64,000 bases of DNA from Acinetobacter sp. ANC 4178 (GTDB lineage Bacteria > Pseudomonadota > Gammaproteobacteria > Pseudomonadales > Moraxellaceae): the NCBI RefSeq assembly GCF_004331175.1, contig NZ_SJOD01000003.1, positions 62,001 through 126,000 on the forward strand. The letters run 5' to 3'. The position numbers were made by a program, and so were the translations under genes. Position 1 is the stretch's first letter. Each line of letters opens with the position of its first letter. This document shows positions 18,964-27,663 of the stretch, piece by piece. The notes beneath the pieces are model-generated. The model did no database searches. It worked only from the letters and a program-made list of their open reading frames with translations, and was not told where the DNA came from.

Positions 18964-18993
18964 ATTTAACTAAAAATCGACCACAATAGTCAA
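18964..18993 (-). promoter_or_regulatory. Candidate sigma-70 promoter of the asaA-tssBC unit
   Basis: Minus-strand -35 TTGACT (18988-18993), 18-nt spacer, -10 TTAAAT (18964-18969), giving a start near 18957 and a leader of about 80 nt. The surrounding 18879-19237 is strongly A+T-rich, the kind of region a nucleoid silencer could cover. Confidence 0.5.
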
Positions 18994-19237
18994 GACAAAT
19001 TTGGTCAGTTAATGACATTTAATAAATTTAAATAACACTTTTTTTCTTAAAATTTATGATATATGATTCGCACGACTTTATACCAATTACTTAAAAACAT
19101 AATTTTTCATGCTAGAAAGTTATGATTTTTTTGACTAAGAAAATTTGATTATTACTTTTTTATTAATAACTTAACCAACAAAAATATTCGTATGAAAGTA
19201 GTGATTCAAATCTTAGTCTCAAAAGCTGAGATCCATA
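18994..19237 (+). promoter_or_regulatory. A+T-rich divergent control region, clpV side
   Basis: Non-coding stretch between the two T6SS units. A weak plus-strand promoter can be drawn (TTGACT 19131-19136, 16 nt, TACTTT 19153-19158). No activator site is obvious. Confidence 0.4.
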
Positions 19238-21895
19238 ATGAATAATTTAAAAGTTTTAATTACAAAACTGTCTATTCCTGCACGTGAAGCTTTAGAAAAG
19301 GCGGCGAACTTTTGTGTTTCTCAACAAAATTTTGAAATAGAGATTGAGCATTTACTGACTGAATTGATGAAACAAAATTCAGATAATGATCTGCAACTCA
19401 TATTAAAAAAATACAAAATTGCGCATGAAGAACTTTTAAATGATTTAAGCCAAAGCATTGCATTATTGCCTAAAGGTAACACTCGTACCCCTATTTTTGC
19501 TTTGTCTATTGTTCGTTTATTTGAACAAGCTTGGTTAGTGGCCTCTGCTGAGAAAATACCTGTTATTCGGAGTAGCCATTTATTGGTTGCATTACTTACC
19601 GCGACTGATTTACACCAGATTGCAACCCGAGCATCTGTACACTTAACCATGTTGCCAATCGACACGATAAAACATCAGTTTTTAGACATTTGTCGAAACA
19701 GTACCGAATGTCATACAACACCAGCAGTACAAGATCTTCCCTCTAGTTCTATCCAACCATCAACTTCGCAGACACCTGCTTTAAATCAATACACCATCAA
19801 CTTGACGCAAAAAGCACAAAACGGACAAATTGACCCTGTAATTGGACGCGAACATGAAATTCGCCTCATGCTCGATATTCTGATGCGACGTAGACAAAAC
19901 AACCCGATTTTAACGGGCGAACCAGGCGTCGGAAAAACAGCGGTTGTTGAAGGACTGGCTTTAAAAATTGCACAAAATTCCGTTCCAGATGCGCTCAAAA
20001 ATGTACAACTTCACACCTTAGATATGGGGTTATTACAAGCAGGAGCCAGTGTCAAAGGCGAGTTTGAAAACCGACTGAAACAAATTATTCAGGAAGTGCA
20101 ACGTTCAAGTCATCCTATTATTTTATTTATTGATGAAGCACATACACTGATTGGTGCAGGAGGACAAGCGGGACAAAATGATGCTGCAAATTTACTTAAA
20201 CCTGCACTAGCTCGTGGTGAACTGCGCACTATTGCTGCAACAACTTGGGCAGAATATAAACAATACTTTGAAAAAGATGCAGCCTTAAGTCGTCGCTTTC
20301 AAGTCATTCAAGTGGAGGAACCAACCGAAGCTGTCGCAATTGATATGCTACGCGCCATGATTCCAGTTATGACTGAACATTTTAAGTTACAAATTGATGA
20401 TGAAGCAATTATAACCGCTGTTCATGCATCACATCGTTATATTACAGGGCGCCAACTCCCCGATAAGGCGATTAGCGTTTTAGACACTGCGGCTGCACGT
20501 GTCGCACTGACGCAGAATGCTCAACCTATTCAATTAGACCAATTTCAAGCGCAATTACACAATCTCAAATTAGAACTAAACATTCTACAGAATGAACACC
20601 AAAGTAATCCAATTCATGAAGAACGTCTGAACAGCATTCAAGAAAACATTCTGTCTTTAGAACAAAATATTCAAGTCATACAACAAAAATGGCAGCAAGA
20701 ACTGGCTTTAGTCAAACAAATCCAAGCGCTGCAAGATGGTCAAACCGTTAACTGTAATGAGCAAATTGCTGAACTAAGATTCAAACTGCTCCAATTACAA
20801 GACAATAACCCCCTCGTGTTTGACCGTGTGAATGCCACCATCATCAATGAAATTATTTCTGATTGGACAGGTATTCCTGTAGGTAACATGGTCAGCGATG
20901 AAATTAAGCAAATACTGAACCTAAAAAGCAAACTTGAACAACGCGTCATGGGGCAAGATTATGCATTAAAACTGCTAGTTCAAGGCATTAAAACCGCTAA
21001 AGCCAAGCTTGAAGACCCCAATAAACCACAAGGTGTGTTTATGTTAGTGGGACCAAGTGGTGTAGGTAAGACCGAAACAGCACTGGCACTAGCACAGGAG
21101 TTATATGGCGGTGAATCGCACCTCATTACCATTAACATGTCCGAATACCAAGAAGCCCATACCGTTTCCTCGTTAAAAGGTTCGCCTCCGGGTTATGTCG
21201 GTTATGGTCAAGGTGGCGTATTGACCGAAGCGGTACGACGAAATCCGTATAGTGTTGTTTTACTGGATGAAATTGAAAAAGCACATCAAGATGTTCAAGA
21301 ATTATTTTTCCAAGTCTTCGACAAAGGTACTCTAGAAGATGGTGAAGGACGTATCATTGATTTTAAAAATACTACGATCTTACTGACTTCAAATACAGGC
21401 TCTAGCAGCATCATGCAAGCCTGTCTAAATCATCCTGTCGAGCAATGGCCTACTGCTGAGCAACTACTTGATAAATTAAAACCAAGTTTATATCAGCAAT
21501 TTAAACCTGCATTTTTAGGTCGCATGCAAATTGTTCCTTACTTCCCATTACATGATGATCTTTTAATTCAAATTATTGAGCATAAATTAGGAAAAATTAT
21601 CCAGCGCATCGAGCAGCAATACAATGTGCAGGTTCAGTATAGTGATGATGTCAGTGAGCTATTACTTAGCCGTTGCACTGAAGTGGATAGCGGTGCCCGA
21701 AATGTAGATCATATTTTAAATGCTTCGATTCTGCCTGCTTTAGCAACGGAAATTTTACTGGCTTTAAGCGAGCAAAAGTTGCCAAATCAAATTTGCATAG
21801 ACGTGCAAAATGACGAATTCATTTATGTTCTTGATCCCAATATTAAGCAAACTAAAAAGAAAAAAACCAAAACGGTCAAAGCTGAAACTGTATAA
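19238..21895 (+). CDS. clpV: T6SS sheath-recycling AAA+ ATPase ClpV (TssH)
   Basis: 885 residues: an N-terminal Clp_N domain, then two AAA+ modules with Walker A motifs GEPGVGKTAVVEG (around residue 227) and GPSGVGKTETALA (around residue 605). The first Walker B is ILFIDEAH, the second VVLLDEIEKAHQDV. A coiled middle domain (residues ~410-510) separates them. ClpV pulls contracted TssB/TssC sheath apart in the cytoplasm. The C-terminus has an extra Lys-rich tail (KQTKKKKTKTVKAE). It opens the rightward unit; GAG precedes the ATG. Confidence 0.96.
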   Translation: MNNLKVLITKLSIPAREALEKAANFCVSQQNFEIEIEHLLTELMKQNSDNDLQLILKKYKIAHEELLNDLSQSIALLPKGNTRTPIFALSIVRLFEQAWLVASAEKIPVIRSSHLLVALLTATDLHQIATRASVHLTMLPIDTIKHQFLDICRNSTECHTTPAVQDLPSSSIQPSTSQTPALNQYTINLTQKAQNGQIDPVIGREHEIRLMLDILMRRRQNNPILTGEPGVGKTAVVEGLALKIAQNSVPDALKNVQLHTLDMGLLQAGASVKGEFENRLKQIIQEVQRSSHPIILFIDEAHTLIGAGGQAGQNDAANLLKPALARGELRTIAATTWAEYKQYFEKDAALSRRFQVIQVEEPTEAVAIDMLRAMIPVMTEHFKLQIDDEAIITAVHASHRYITGRQLPDKAISVLDTAAARVALTQNAQPIQLDQFQAQLHNLKLELNILQNEHQSNPIHEERLNSIQENILSLEQNIQVIQQKWQQELALVKQIQALQDGQTVNCNEQIAELRFKLLQLQDNNPLVFDRVNATIINEIISDWTGIPVGNMVSDEIKQILNLKSKLEQRVMGQDYALKLLVQGIKTAKAKLEDPNKPQGVFMLVGPSGVGKTETALALAQELYGGESHLITINMSEYQEAHTVSSLKGSPPGYVGYGQGGVLTEAVRRNPYSVVLLDEIEKAHQDVQELFFQVFDKGTLEDGEGRIIDFKNTTILLTSNTGSSSIMQACLNHPVEQWPTAEQLLDKLKPSLYQQFKPAFLGRMQIVPYFPLHDDLLIQIIEHKLGKIIQRIEQQYNVQVQYSDDVSELLLSRCTEVDSGARNVDHILNASILPALATEILLALSEQKLPNQICIDVQNDEFIYVLDPNIKQTKKKKTKTVKAETV

Positions 21896-21920
21896 AACGT
21901 AAATTGGATTATTTCATACC

Positions 21921-23033
21921 ATGAATATAGAGTTAGACAAGTTACTCGAACCCATTTCGGGTACAAAAGCATGTGGGGAAGATTTATCCTTTTCCAATGA
22001 ATTTCATGCCATTAAAAAAGCCAAGACTGAAGATGATCCATCTTTGGTCTTGGGTGACTGGATTACAGAACCGAAACAAGCTGACTGGAATTTTGTTGCA
22101 GAACAAAGTTGCCAACTTCTAATTGAAAAAACCAAAGATATTCGACTGCTCACTTGGTTATCTGAAGCATGGGCAAATTTGTATGGTTTCTATGGCTTAT
22201 CGAAGAGTCTGGAACTGTCACACCGTTTATTAGAACAATTCTGGCTCAAGTTACACCCTGCAATTGAAGAAGATGACTTAGATCAACGCTTGGGATTATT
22301 AAAAGGTTTAGTCAATCAACTTCCGCTATTAATCAAAAAAACACCATTGATTGAAAGTTCGCCAGCTTATTCTTTATGTGATTATGAAAATTTTCTTTAT
22401 CAAAACAACAATCAAAGAAAACAAGCCGATGATGAGGCTGTATTTTCGAATCAACTCGAACAATTTGACCTCGCACTGGCGCAAAGTTCCCGAACGGTAC
22501 AATTACAGAATTACCAAAGTTTTGAACAACTTTTATTGCATTGGGAAACCTTAAAACTGGTACTAGATCAACTCATGCAACTGGAAGCTCCAAGCTTTGC
22601 GCATATCGATTCACAGCTTGAAGATATCCATAAGTCATTAAAGAAAATTTATAAAGCGGATCAATTTCAACATGGATCTGACACTTTAGACACTTCATCT
22701 ACGCTTGAAATATCAACAGATACCCGTCAATTGCCTCACACCGAAACAGCTTTCGCTATGCCCCTGCATTCACAACAAGGTTTTCAACCTTCCCCACAAA
22801 GTCATTTACAAAATCGGGAACAAGCTATCAAAGTTTTGCAGGACATTGCCGATTATTTTCAAACACATGAACCCCATAGCCCAGTGAGTTATATGCTGCA
22901 AAAGACAGTGAAATGGAGCCAAATGCCTTTACATGAATGGTTAGCTCAGGTCATTAAACAGGAAAATCCACTTGAATCTGTTCAAGAATTATTGGGCATC
23001 TCCTCAACCAACAATGAAACAAGTAACTGGTAA
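21921..23033 (+). CDS. tssA: T6SS assembly protein TssA
   Basis: 370 residues with an N-terminal ImpA_N domain: LLEPISGTKACGEDLSFS, then WNFVAEQSCQLLIEKTKDIRLLTWLSEAW and FWLKLHPAIEEDDLDQRL. The C-terminus ends in a VasJ-like helical segment (REQAIKVLQDIADYFQTHEPHSPVSYMLQK). TssA caps the growing tube/sheath and primes baseplate assembly. It is 25 nt after clpV and 5 nt before tssK, so co-transcribed. Confidence 0.93.
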   Translation: MNIELDKLLEPISGTKACGEDLSFSNEFHAIKKAKTEDDPSLVLGDWITEPKQADWNFVAEQSCQLLIEKTKDIRLLTWLSEAWANLYGFYGLSKSLELSHRLLEQFWLKLHPAIEEDDLDQRLGLLKGLVNQLPLLIKKTPLIESSPAYSLCDYENFLYQNNNQRKQADDEAVFSNQLEQFDLALAQSSRTVQLQNYQSFEQLLLHWETLKLVLDQLMQLEAPSFAHIDSQLEDIHKSLKKIYKADQFQHGSDTLDTSSTLEISTDTRQLPHTETAFAMPLHSQQGFQPSPQSHLQNREQAIKVLQDIADYFQTHEPHSPVSYMLQKTVKWSQMPLHEWLAQVIKQENPLESVQELLGISSTNNETSNW

Positions 23034-23038
23034 TTGAC

Positions 23039-24403
23039 ATGTTTAAAGCAGAAAAAATTCTTTGGGGCGAAGGTTTGTTTTTACGTCCTCAACACTTTCA
23101 ATTACAAGACCGTTATCACGAACAACATCTGAATCAGACCATTCGTGCCACCATTCCTTTTGCCTACGGTATTCAAAAAATTAGCTTCGATGAAAGCCAA
23201 TTGAACTTAAATGTTTTGGCTTTAGAAGCTATTGAAATGATCTGGCAAGACGGTGAAATTTATGCCGCTCCCTCACGTGACCTTTTACCTGAACCCATTT
23301 TATTGGACAATTTAAACTTGCAAGGTGAAATGCAAATTTATTTGGCGATTCCTATCGTACAAGCCAATAAAAAAAATGTCTCATATGAAAAAAGTTCACA
23401 GTCAAGTCGTTATCATTGTTATTTGACAGAAACCCATGACCTGTTTACCGATGCGTCTCCTGCTGAAATTTCCCTATTGCAACGTCGCGCAGAATTTAAG
23501 TTATTAGAACCACATATGATGCCAACCCATGAAATGGATGGGTTCTTATATCTACCTGTTGGCATGATTAAACGCCAAAGTTCAGGACATTTTGAACTTG
23601 ACCCGAAGTTTATTCCGCCGTTATTGCATATTGAATCAAATGCAGCATTGCTAAATCAGTTGAAACGTTTGCTAAATATCATTCGTGCCAAGATTAAAAC
23701 CATTCAATCTAATAATCGTGAAAATGAACAAAAACTGATTGAATTTCGTTCTGGTGATATTGTGTCTTTTTGGTTGGTCAATGCACTTAATACAGCATAT
23801 TCTTGCCTCAATCACATTTTTCAACACCCTCAGATTCATCCTGAACGCTTATTTTCCGAACTGTTACGATTGACTGGTTCTTTACTGACTTTCTCATCCG
23901 TCTATGACGTAGACCAACTGCCCAAATATCAACATCACCAACTGCAACAAAGTTTCAGTGATTTAGAGCAAATTTTACGTGACTTACTTGATACGATTAT
24001 TTCTAATCGCTACATCAGTATTAGCTTAAAAGAAACACGCCCATCGTACTGGGTCGGTAGTCTTGAAACTGACAAGATTACCCGAGATACCCGACTCTAT
24101 GTTTCTGTCTCTAGTAGCATGATGCAAACGCATGAACTAATTCAAATTGTGCCTTTACGCTTTAAAGTGGGCAGTACCATTGACGTCGAACAACGTGTGG
24201 TTGCAGCACTTCCTGCAATTCCATTACATCACTTAATGCAAGTTCCTACGGCCATTCCTGTGCGTTCAGGGGTGAGTTATTTTGAAATTGAACCTCATCA
24301 TGAACTTTACCAACAGATGTTGTCTTCTGAAACCATTTGTATTTATGTTCCATCTGGTTTCCAAGACATTAGTATTGAATTAATTGCTGTGATGAATAGC
24401 TAA
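23039..24403 (+). CDS. tssK: T6SS baseplate-membrane connector TssK
   Basis: 454 residues with the classic start KILWGEGLFLRPQHFQLQDRYHE and further TssK stretches (RRAEFKLLEPHMMPTHEMDGFLYLPVG, the SVYDVDQLPKYQHH region, and VSYFEIEPHHELYQQML). TssK trimers link the baseplate wedges to the cytoplasmic side of TssL/TssM. It lies between tssA and tssL with 5- and 12-nt gaps. Confidence 0.96.
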   Translation: MFKAEKILWGEGLFLRPQHFQLQDRYHEQHLNQTIRATIPFAYGIQKISFDESQLNLNVLALEAIEMIWQDGEIYAAPSRDLLPEPILLDNLNLQGEMQIYLAIPIVQANKKNVSYEKSSQSSRYHCYLTETHDLFTDASPAEISLLQRRAEFKLLEPHMMPTHEMDGFLYLPVGMIKRQSSGHFELDPKFIPPLLHIESNAALLNQLKRLLNIIRAKIKTIQSNNRENEQKLIEFRSGDIVSFWLVNALNTAYSCLNHIFQHPQIHPERLFSELLRLTGSLLTFSSVYDVDQLPKYQHHQLQQSFSDLEQILRDLLDTIISNRYISISLKETRPSYWVGSLETDKITRDTRLYVSVSSSMMQTHELIQIVPLRFKVGSTIDVEQRVVAALPAIPLHHLMQVPTAIPVRSGVSYFEIEPHHELYQQMLSSETICIYVPSGFQDISIELIAVMNS

Positions 24404-24415
24404 GGAATAATAAAA

Positions 24416-25219
24416 ATGAATTCTTCTAGTCAGGCACCCTCTTTGTTTGATGATGGTCAAATTGGCTCAAATACCTTGCCTTATCACCCTGCGATTGTGA
24501 AGCCAACATCCTGCCTAATTGATTTACTGTATGACGGTTTTTATGTGGTTTTTTTATTAAGAAACCAATATGTCCCTCAACAACCCGAACAATTTAGACA
24601 AAAAGTTCTGGATTTATTACACCGCTTTGAACAGCAGGCACGCAAATTACAATTTTCTGCGGAAGATATTCATGATGCTAAATATGCCTATTGTGCCTTG
24701 TTGGATGAAACCATCGTTACGCAGCAAAACGATGCTTTTTTTAATTTGCAAAATCTATGGTTAATTAATCCATTACAACTAAGCCTGTTTGGTTCACAAC
24801 TGGCAGGTTATCAATTTTTTGAAGTTTTAGAGCAACTGCGTAGTAAAGGTAAAGACCGACTCGCCTCACTCGAAGTTTTTCATTATTGCTTGCTGTTGGG
24901 CTTTCAAGGTAAATATCGAATTGAATCGACTGAAAGCCTAAATCATTTGGTGGCACGAATTGGAGATGAAATTGATTATTTAAAAGGGAAAAAAGCTGCT
25001 TTCTCGCCTTTTTCGGCTCTACCTGATCAAATCAAGAACATCATTCATCGTGAACTTCCATTCGTCTGGATTATTCTATTTTTACTGATTTTTAGCCTTC
25101 TGGCTTTTGCAGGCTTAAGATACACCCTTAACCAGCAAACACAAAAGTCGCTTGCGCCATTTAACAATGTGATTAGTACGCCAACTGAACAGGCCAATAT
25201 CACGATTTATTTACCATAA
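24416..25219 (+). CDS. tssL: T6SS membrane protein TssL (DotU/IcmH family)
   Basis: 267 residues. The cytoplasmic DotU domain is recognisable from KPTSCLIDLLYDGFYVVF, AEDIHDAKYAYCALLDETIV and LEVFHYCLLLGFQGKYRI. A single membrane helix lies near the C-terminus (WIILFLLIFSLLAFAGL). There is no fused OmpA domain, in contrast to long TssL types; TagN probably covers that role. GGAATAATAAAA precedes the ATG. Confidence 0.94.
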   Translation: MNSSSQAPSLFDDGQIGSNTLPYHPAIVKPTSCLIDLLYDGFYVVFLLRNQYVPQQPEQFRQKVLDLLHRFEQQARKLQFSAEDIHDAKYAYCALLDETIVTQQNDAFFNLQNLWLINPLQLSLFGSQLAGYQFFEVLEQLRSKGKDRLASLEVFHYCLLLGFQGKYRIESTESLNHLVARIGDEIDYLKGKKAAFSPFSALPDQIKNIIHRELPFVWIILFLLIFSLLAFAGLRYTLNQQTQKSLAPFNNVISTPTEQANITIYLP

Positions 25220-25233
25220 ATGGTGGTAGCTCC

Positions 25234-25812
25234 ATGGCCCAAGAAAAGCAAAATACCCTACGCATTTTAAAAGCAAATCCTGCAAAGCCACAAAAGCGTT
25301 CAAGCATTTATGTGATTGCAGGTTTTGTCGGTGGCATTATTTTAAGTTGTGGATTTTTCGGTTTTTATCTTTATGCACAAAACTCTGAAAAAACGACATC
25401 TACTGACATAGAACCGAATCAAGCTGAGACAATTACGCATACACCTCCCCACGAAACTAAGCCCGTGGAAAATGCGACTACAACAGATGAGGATATTGAT
25501 TATCCAAATCAAATCAATGAACAAGAGATGTCCGCACTGTTTAAGCATTCAGTGAATAATACGACCAATCTGAATACGCATACGCCAAACAGCTCACCCT
25601 TCGCCAATCTGGGTCAAGAACCCAAATCAGCGAGTAAAGCCGTGGTCTCAATCGAAAAAAGAATGCAGAAACATCACACATCAACCCCGACAGTACAACC
25701 CTTGGCTCAAGGCGTAGTGAAGCCTGCCTTATTAGATCAACTGGATAAAGAAGCTGAATTGGTTCAGCCTCAAGTACAAACCACACATCCATCATCACCT
25801 GCTACCCATTAA
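25234..25812 (+). CDS. Bitopic T6SS-locus protein of unknown function (AsaD position)
   Basis: 192 residues: ~22 cytoplasmic basic residues, one membrane helix (SIYVIAGFVGGIILSCGFFGFYLY split over residues ~24-47), and a ~145-residue periplasmic part rich in Thr, Pro, Asn and Gln with no folded domain that I recognise. It is 14 nt after tssL and 7 nt before tagX, so in the operon. Residues 108-126 contain NTTN then SSPFANL, resembling the AsaA tail. It may tether or scaffold the membrane complex in the periplasm; that is inference. I recall the locus name asaD but cannot verify it. Confidence 0.7.
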   Translation: MAQEKQNTLRILKANPAKPQKRSSIYVIAGFVGGIILSCGFFGFYLYAQNSEKTTSTDIEPNQAETITHTPPHETKPVENATTTDEDIDYPNQINEQEMSALFKHSVNNTTNLNTHTPNSSPFANLGQEPKSASKAVVSIEKRMQKHHTSTPTVQPLAQGVVKPALLDQLDKEAELVQPQVQTTHPSSPATH

Positions 25813-25819
25813 AACCAAG

Positions 25820-26788
25820 ATGATTATTTTTATTGGCTGTAGCTTTCTGGCGTTGGTGATTGGTTTGAGCTTGTTAATGTCTTACGAGCTTCGGCTGCGA
25901 ACCCTAAATTATGTACGGTTGATTTTACCCAACAGCAAACAAAAGCTTGGGCACGCACGTCAGTTTGCGCAAGAAATGGGTTATGCAGCTTCTGCCGAAC
26001 AGACTCAAACCCATTGGCATCTACAACAATGGTGGATTTTGATTGCTGGATTCTTTTTACTGGGCAGTATTCTACTTTTTGCCTTTACCCGCCCCATTGA
26101 TCCAACCAAAGTTGAGGCCAATTATCTGGAAAAAGTCGACCCACAAATTTATGCCTTATTGAATGGTGAAATACTGACACCACCACCAGAGGTTGATGAA
26201 CAGTTGGTGGATGCTGCAATTGTTGAGGCCATGCAACTAGAACAGCAATATCAAGCACAGAACAACAGTGTCACGGCTCAACCTTTCTCTTTAGAACGCG
26301 ATACGACATTTGAACAAAGCCATGGGCATTTTGATACTTCATTGATTGACCGAAAATGGGATCGGATGAATTTACGCTACAAGCAACGGTTATTGATGGT
26401 TTTTAAAATCATGAAGGAACGTTATGGTTATGAACTGGTATTGTTAGAGGGTTACCGTAGTCCCGCGCGTCAAAATATGCTTTCTGGCAATAAAAATACC
26501 ACGCGTGCTAAAGCCTTCCAAAGCTATCACCAATTTGGCTTGGCTGCAGATGTTGCATTTAAACGGGATGGCAAAGTGGTCATTTCTGAACGTGATCCTT
26601 GGGCTTGGAAAGGCTATCAACTATATGGTGAAGTTGCCGAGTCGGTTGGTTTAACTTGGGGCGGACGCTGGAAGTCTATTCATGACTATGGTCATACCGA
26701 GTTCCGTATGCTAGGTTTGAAAAAAACAGCAGAAATGGCCGAAAAACTCACGACTGAAGGACAGCTTTTAGCACAAGAGTTAAATTAA
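25820..26788 (+). CDS. tagX: TagX, membrane-anchored M15/VanY-type peptidoglycan hydrolase
   Basis: 322 residues. Two hydrophobic segments (residues ~1-17 and ~70-93) place the C-terminal domain in the periplasm. That domain is a D-alanyl-D-alanine carboxypeptidase/VanY fold, with YEL..LEGYRSPARQNML, then SYHQFGLAADVAF (His and Asp zinc ligands) and HDYGHTEF (the general-base and final His ligands). TagX is reported as an L,D-endopeptidase that opens the wall so the T6SS apparatus can be inserted. It closes the rightward unit, ahead of the terminator at 26851-26880. Confidence 0.88.
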   Translation: MIIFIGCSFLALVIGLSLLMSYELRLRTLNYVRLILPNSKQKLGHARQFAQEMGYAASAEQTQTHWHLQQWWILIAGFFLLGSILLFAFTRPIDPTKVEANYLEKVDPQIYALLNGEILTPPPEVDEQLVDAAIVEAMQLEQQYQAQNNSVTAQPFSLERDTTFEQSHGHFDTSLIDRKWDRMNLRYKQRLLMVFKIMKERYGYELVLLEGYRSPARQNMLSGNKNTTRAKAFQSYHQFGLAADVAFKRDGKVVISERDPWAWKGYQLYGEVAESVGLTWGGRWKSIHDYGHTEFRMLGLKKTAEMAEKLTTEGQLLAQELN

Positions 26789-26850
26789 TAATACGCCCAA
26801 TTGGGATGACTGAATACCAAGTCATATCCCTTTATATGGTTCATGACAAC

Positions 26851-26880
26851 AAAAAGCCCTATGGATGAATAGGGCTTTTT
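26851..26880. terminator. Bidirectional terminator after tagX
   Basis: 12-bp perfect stem AAAAAGCCCTAT / ATAGGGCTTTTT with a 6-nt loop. It ends tagX on the plus strand and the 44-aa zinc-ribbon gene on the minus strand. Confidence 0.9.
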
Positions 26881-26923
26881 TTAAAACAGGGATATCTGTT
26901 TTAATGTTGTTGCTTAGTCACTT

Positions 26924-27058
26924 TTATTTTTGAAATTGAGTGCAAGCGCATTTGGTACACGGGGGTAAACGATCAGTACCAATTTCTAAGTAGACTCGAC
27001 GTCCGCATTGAACACAAAAATAGAAGCCTGTTCCAGGTTTAGAGCCAGCAGTAACCAT
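26924..27058 (-). CDS. Small zinc-ribbon protein, copy 1 (44 aa)
   Basis: A 44-residue frame starting MVTAGSKPGTGFYFCVQCG and ending PPCTKCACTQFQK. The two CxxC pairs (C15-C18 and C34-C37) form a rubredoxin-like zinc ribbon of the type seen in DUF1451-like proteins. A strong AAGGAGG lies 6 nt before the ATG, and a -10 TATACT with -35 TAGACA (16-nt spacer) lies upstream, so it is a real gene. Copy 2 is about 510 bp away in the same orientation. The role is unknown; such ribbons often bind nucleic acid or protein partners. Confidence 0.8.
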   Translation of the reverse strand: MVTAGSKPGTGFYFCVQCGRRVYLEIGTDRLPPCTKCACTQFQK

Positions 27059-27362
27059 TTTTGTCCTCCTTATGTTGTTTTAGAAATGGTAGCCCTAGTA
27101 TAACGCGCTTATGCTCAATGTCTATTGATCATTTTTAAAAATAATGGTGTCATAAATGTAAGAAATAATGTATTGAAAAAACTGGTGAGCTAAATAGAAT
27201 TTAGTCATCAAAGCGAAGTTTTACTCATTTTGTAAACACAAATAAGGCTTTAGGTCGCATATGCCATGTTCTTTAGAGGGATCCGTTGTCCACAATACTG
27301 TCTAGGATCAAAGTACTAAAATCAGGTTTCATTTCCCTCTATAGTTTTCTTGATACAAATAA

Positions 27363-27390
27363 AAAGCCCTATCTGGTGTGACAGGGCTTT
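27363..27390 (-). terminator. Terminator of zinc-ribbon copy 2
   Basis: 8-bp stem AAAGCCCT / AGGGCTTT, followed on the minus strand by a T run. It is similar to the terminator of copy 1, so the duplication includes the end of the gene. Confidence 0.75.
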
Positions 27391-27425
27391 ATTCAAACAG
27401 CAGATCACTGTTTGTAGTGTGCAGC

Positions 27426-27569
27426 TTAGGCAATCTTGTTGTTAAATTGACTGCCAAGGCATTTGGTACACGGGGGTAAACGGTCTGTACCAATTTCTAA
27501 GTAAACGCGGTGTCCGCATTGAATACAAAAATAGAAGCCTGTTCCAGGTTTTTCGCCAGCAGTTACCAT
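27426..27569 (-). CDS. Small zinc-ribbon protein, copy 2 (47 aa)
   Basis: A 47-residue paralogue of the 44-aa protein: MVTAGEKPGTGFYFCIQCGH, then RVYLEIGTDRLPPCTKC shared exactly, and a different tail (LGSQFNNKIA). The two zinc-binding CxxC pairs are kept. The site ATGGAGAAC precedes the ATG. Upstream the two copies share TGTTTTAGAAATGGT and a TATACT -10, so promoter and gene were duplicated together. The divergence between copies is mostly in the last ten residues. Confidence 0.8.
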   Translation of the reverse strand: MVTAGEKPGTGFYFCIQCGHRVYLEIGTDRLPPCTKCLGSQFNNKIA

Positions 27570-27663
27570 TTTTGTTCTCCATGTGTTTTAGAAATGGTGA
27601 ACAGAGTATAGACAAGCTTTTGAGATTGTAGAGTCTAATTTGTGACCGCAGGGGTCAGAAATA

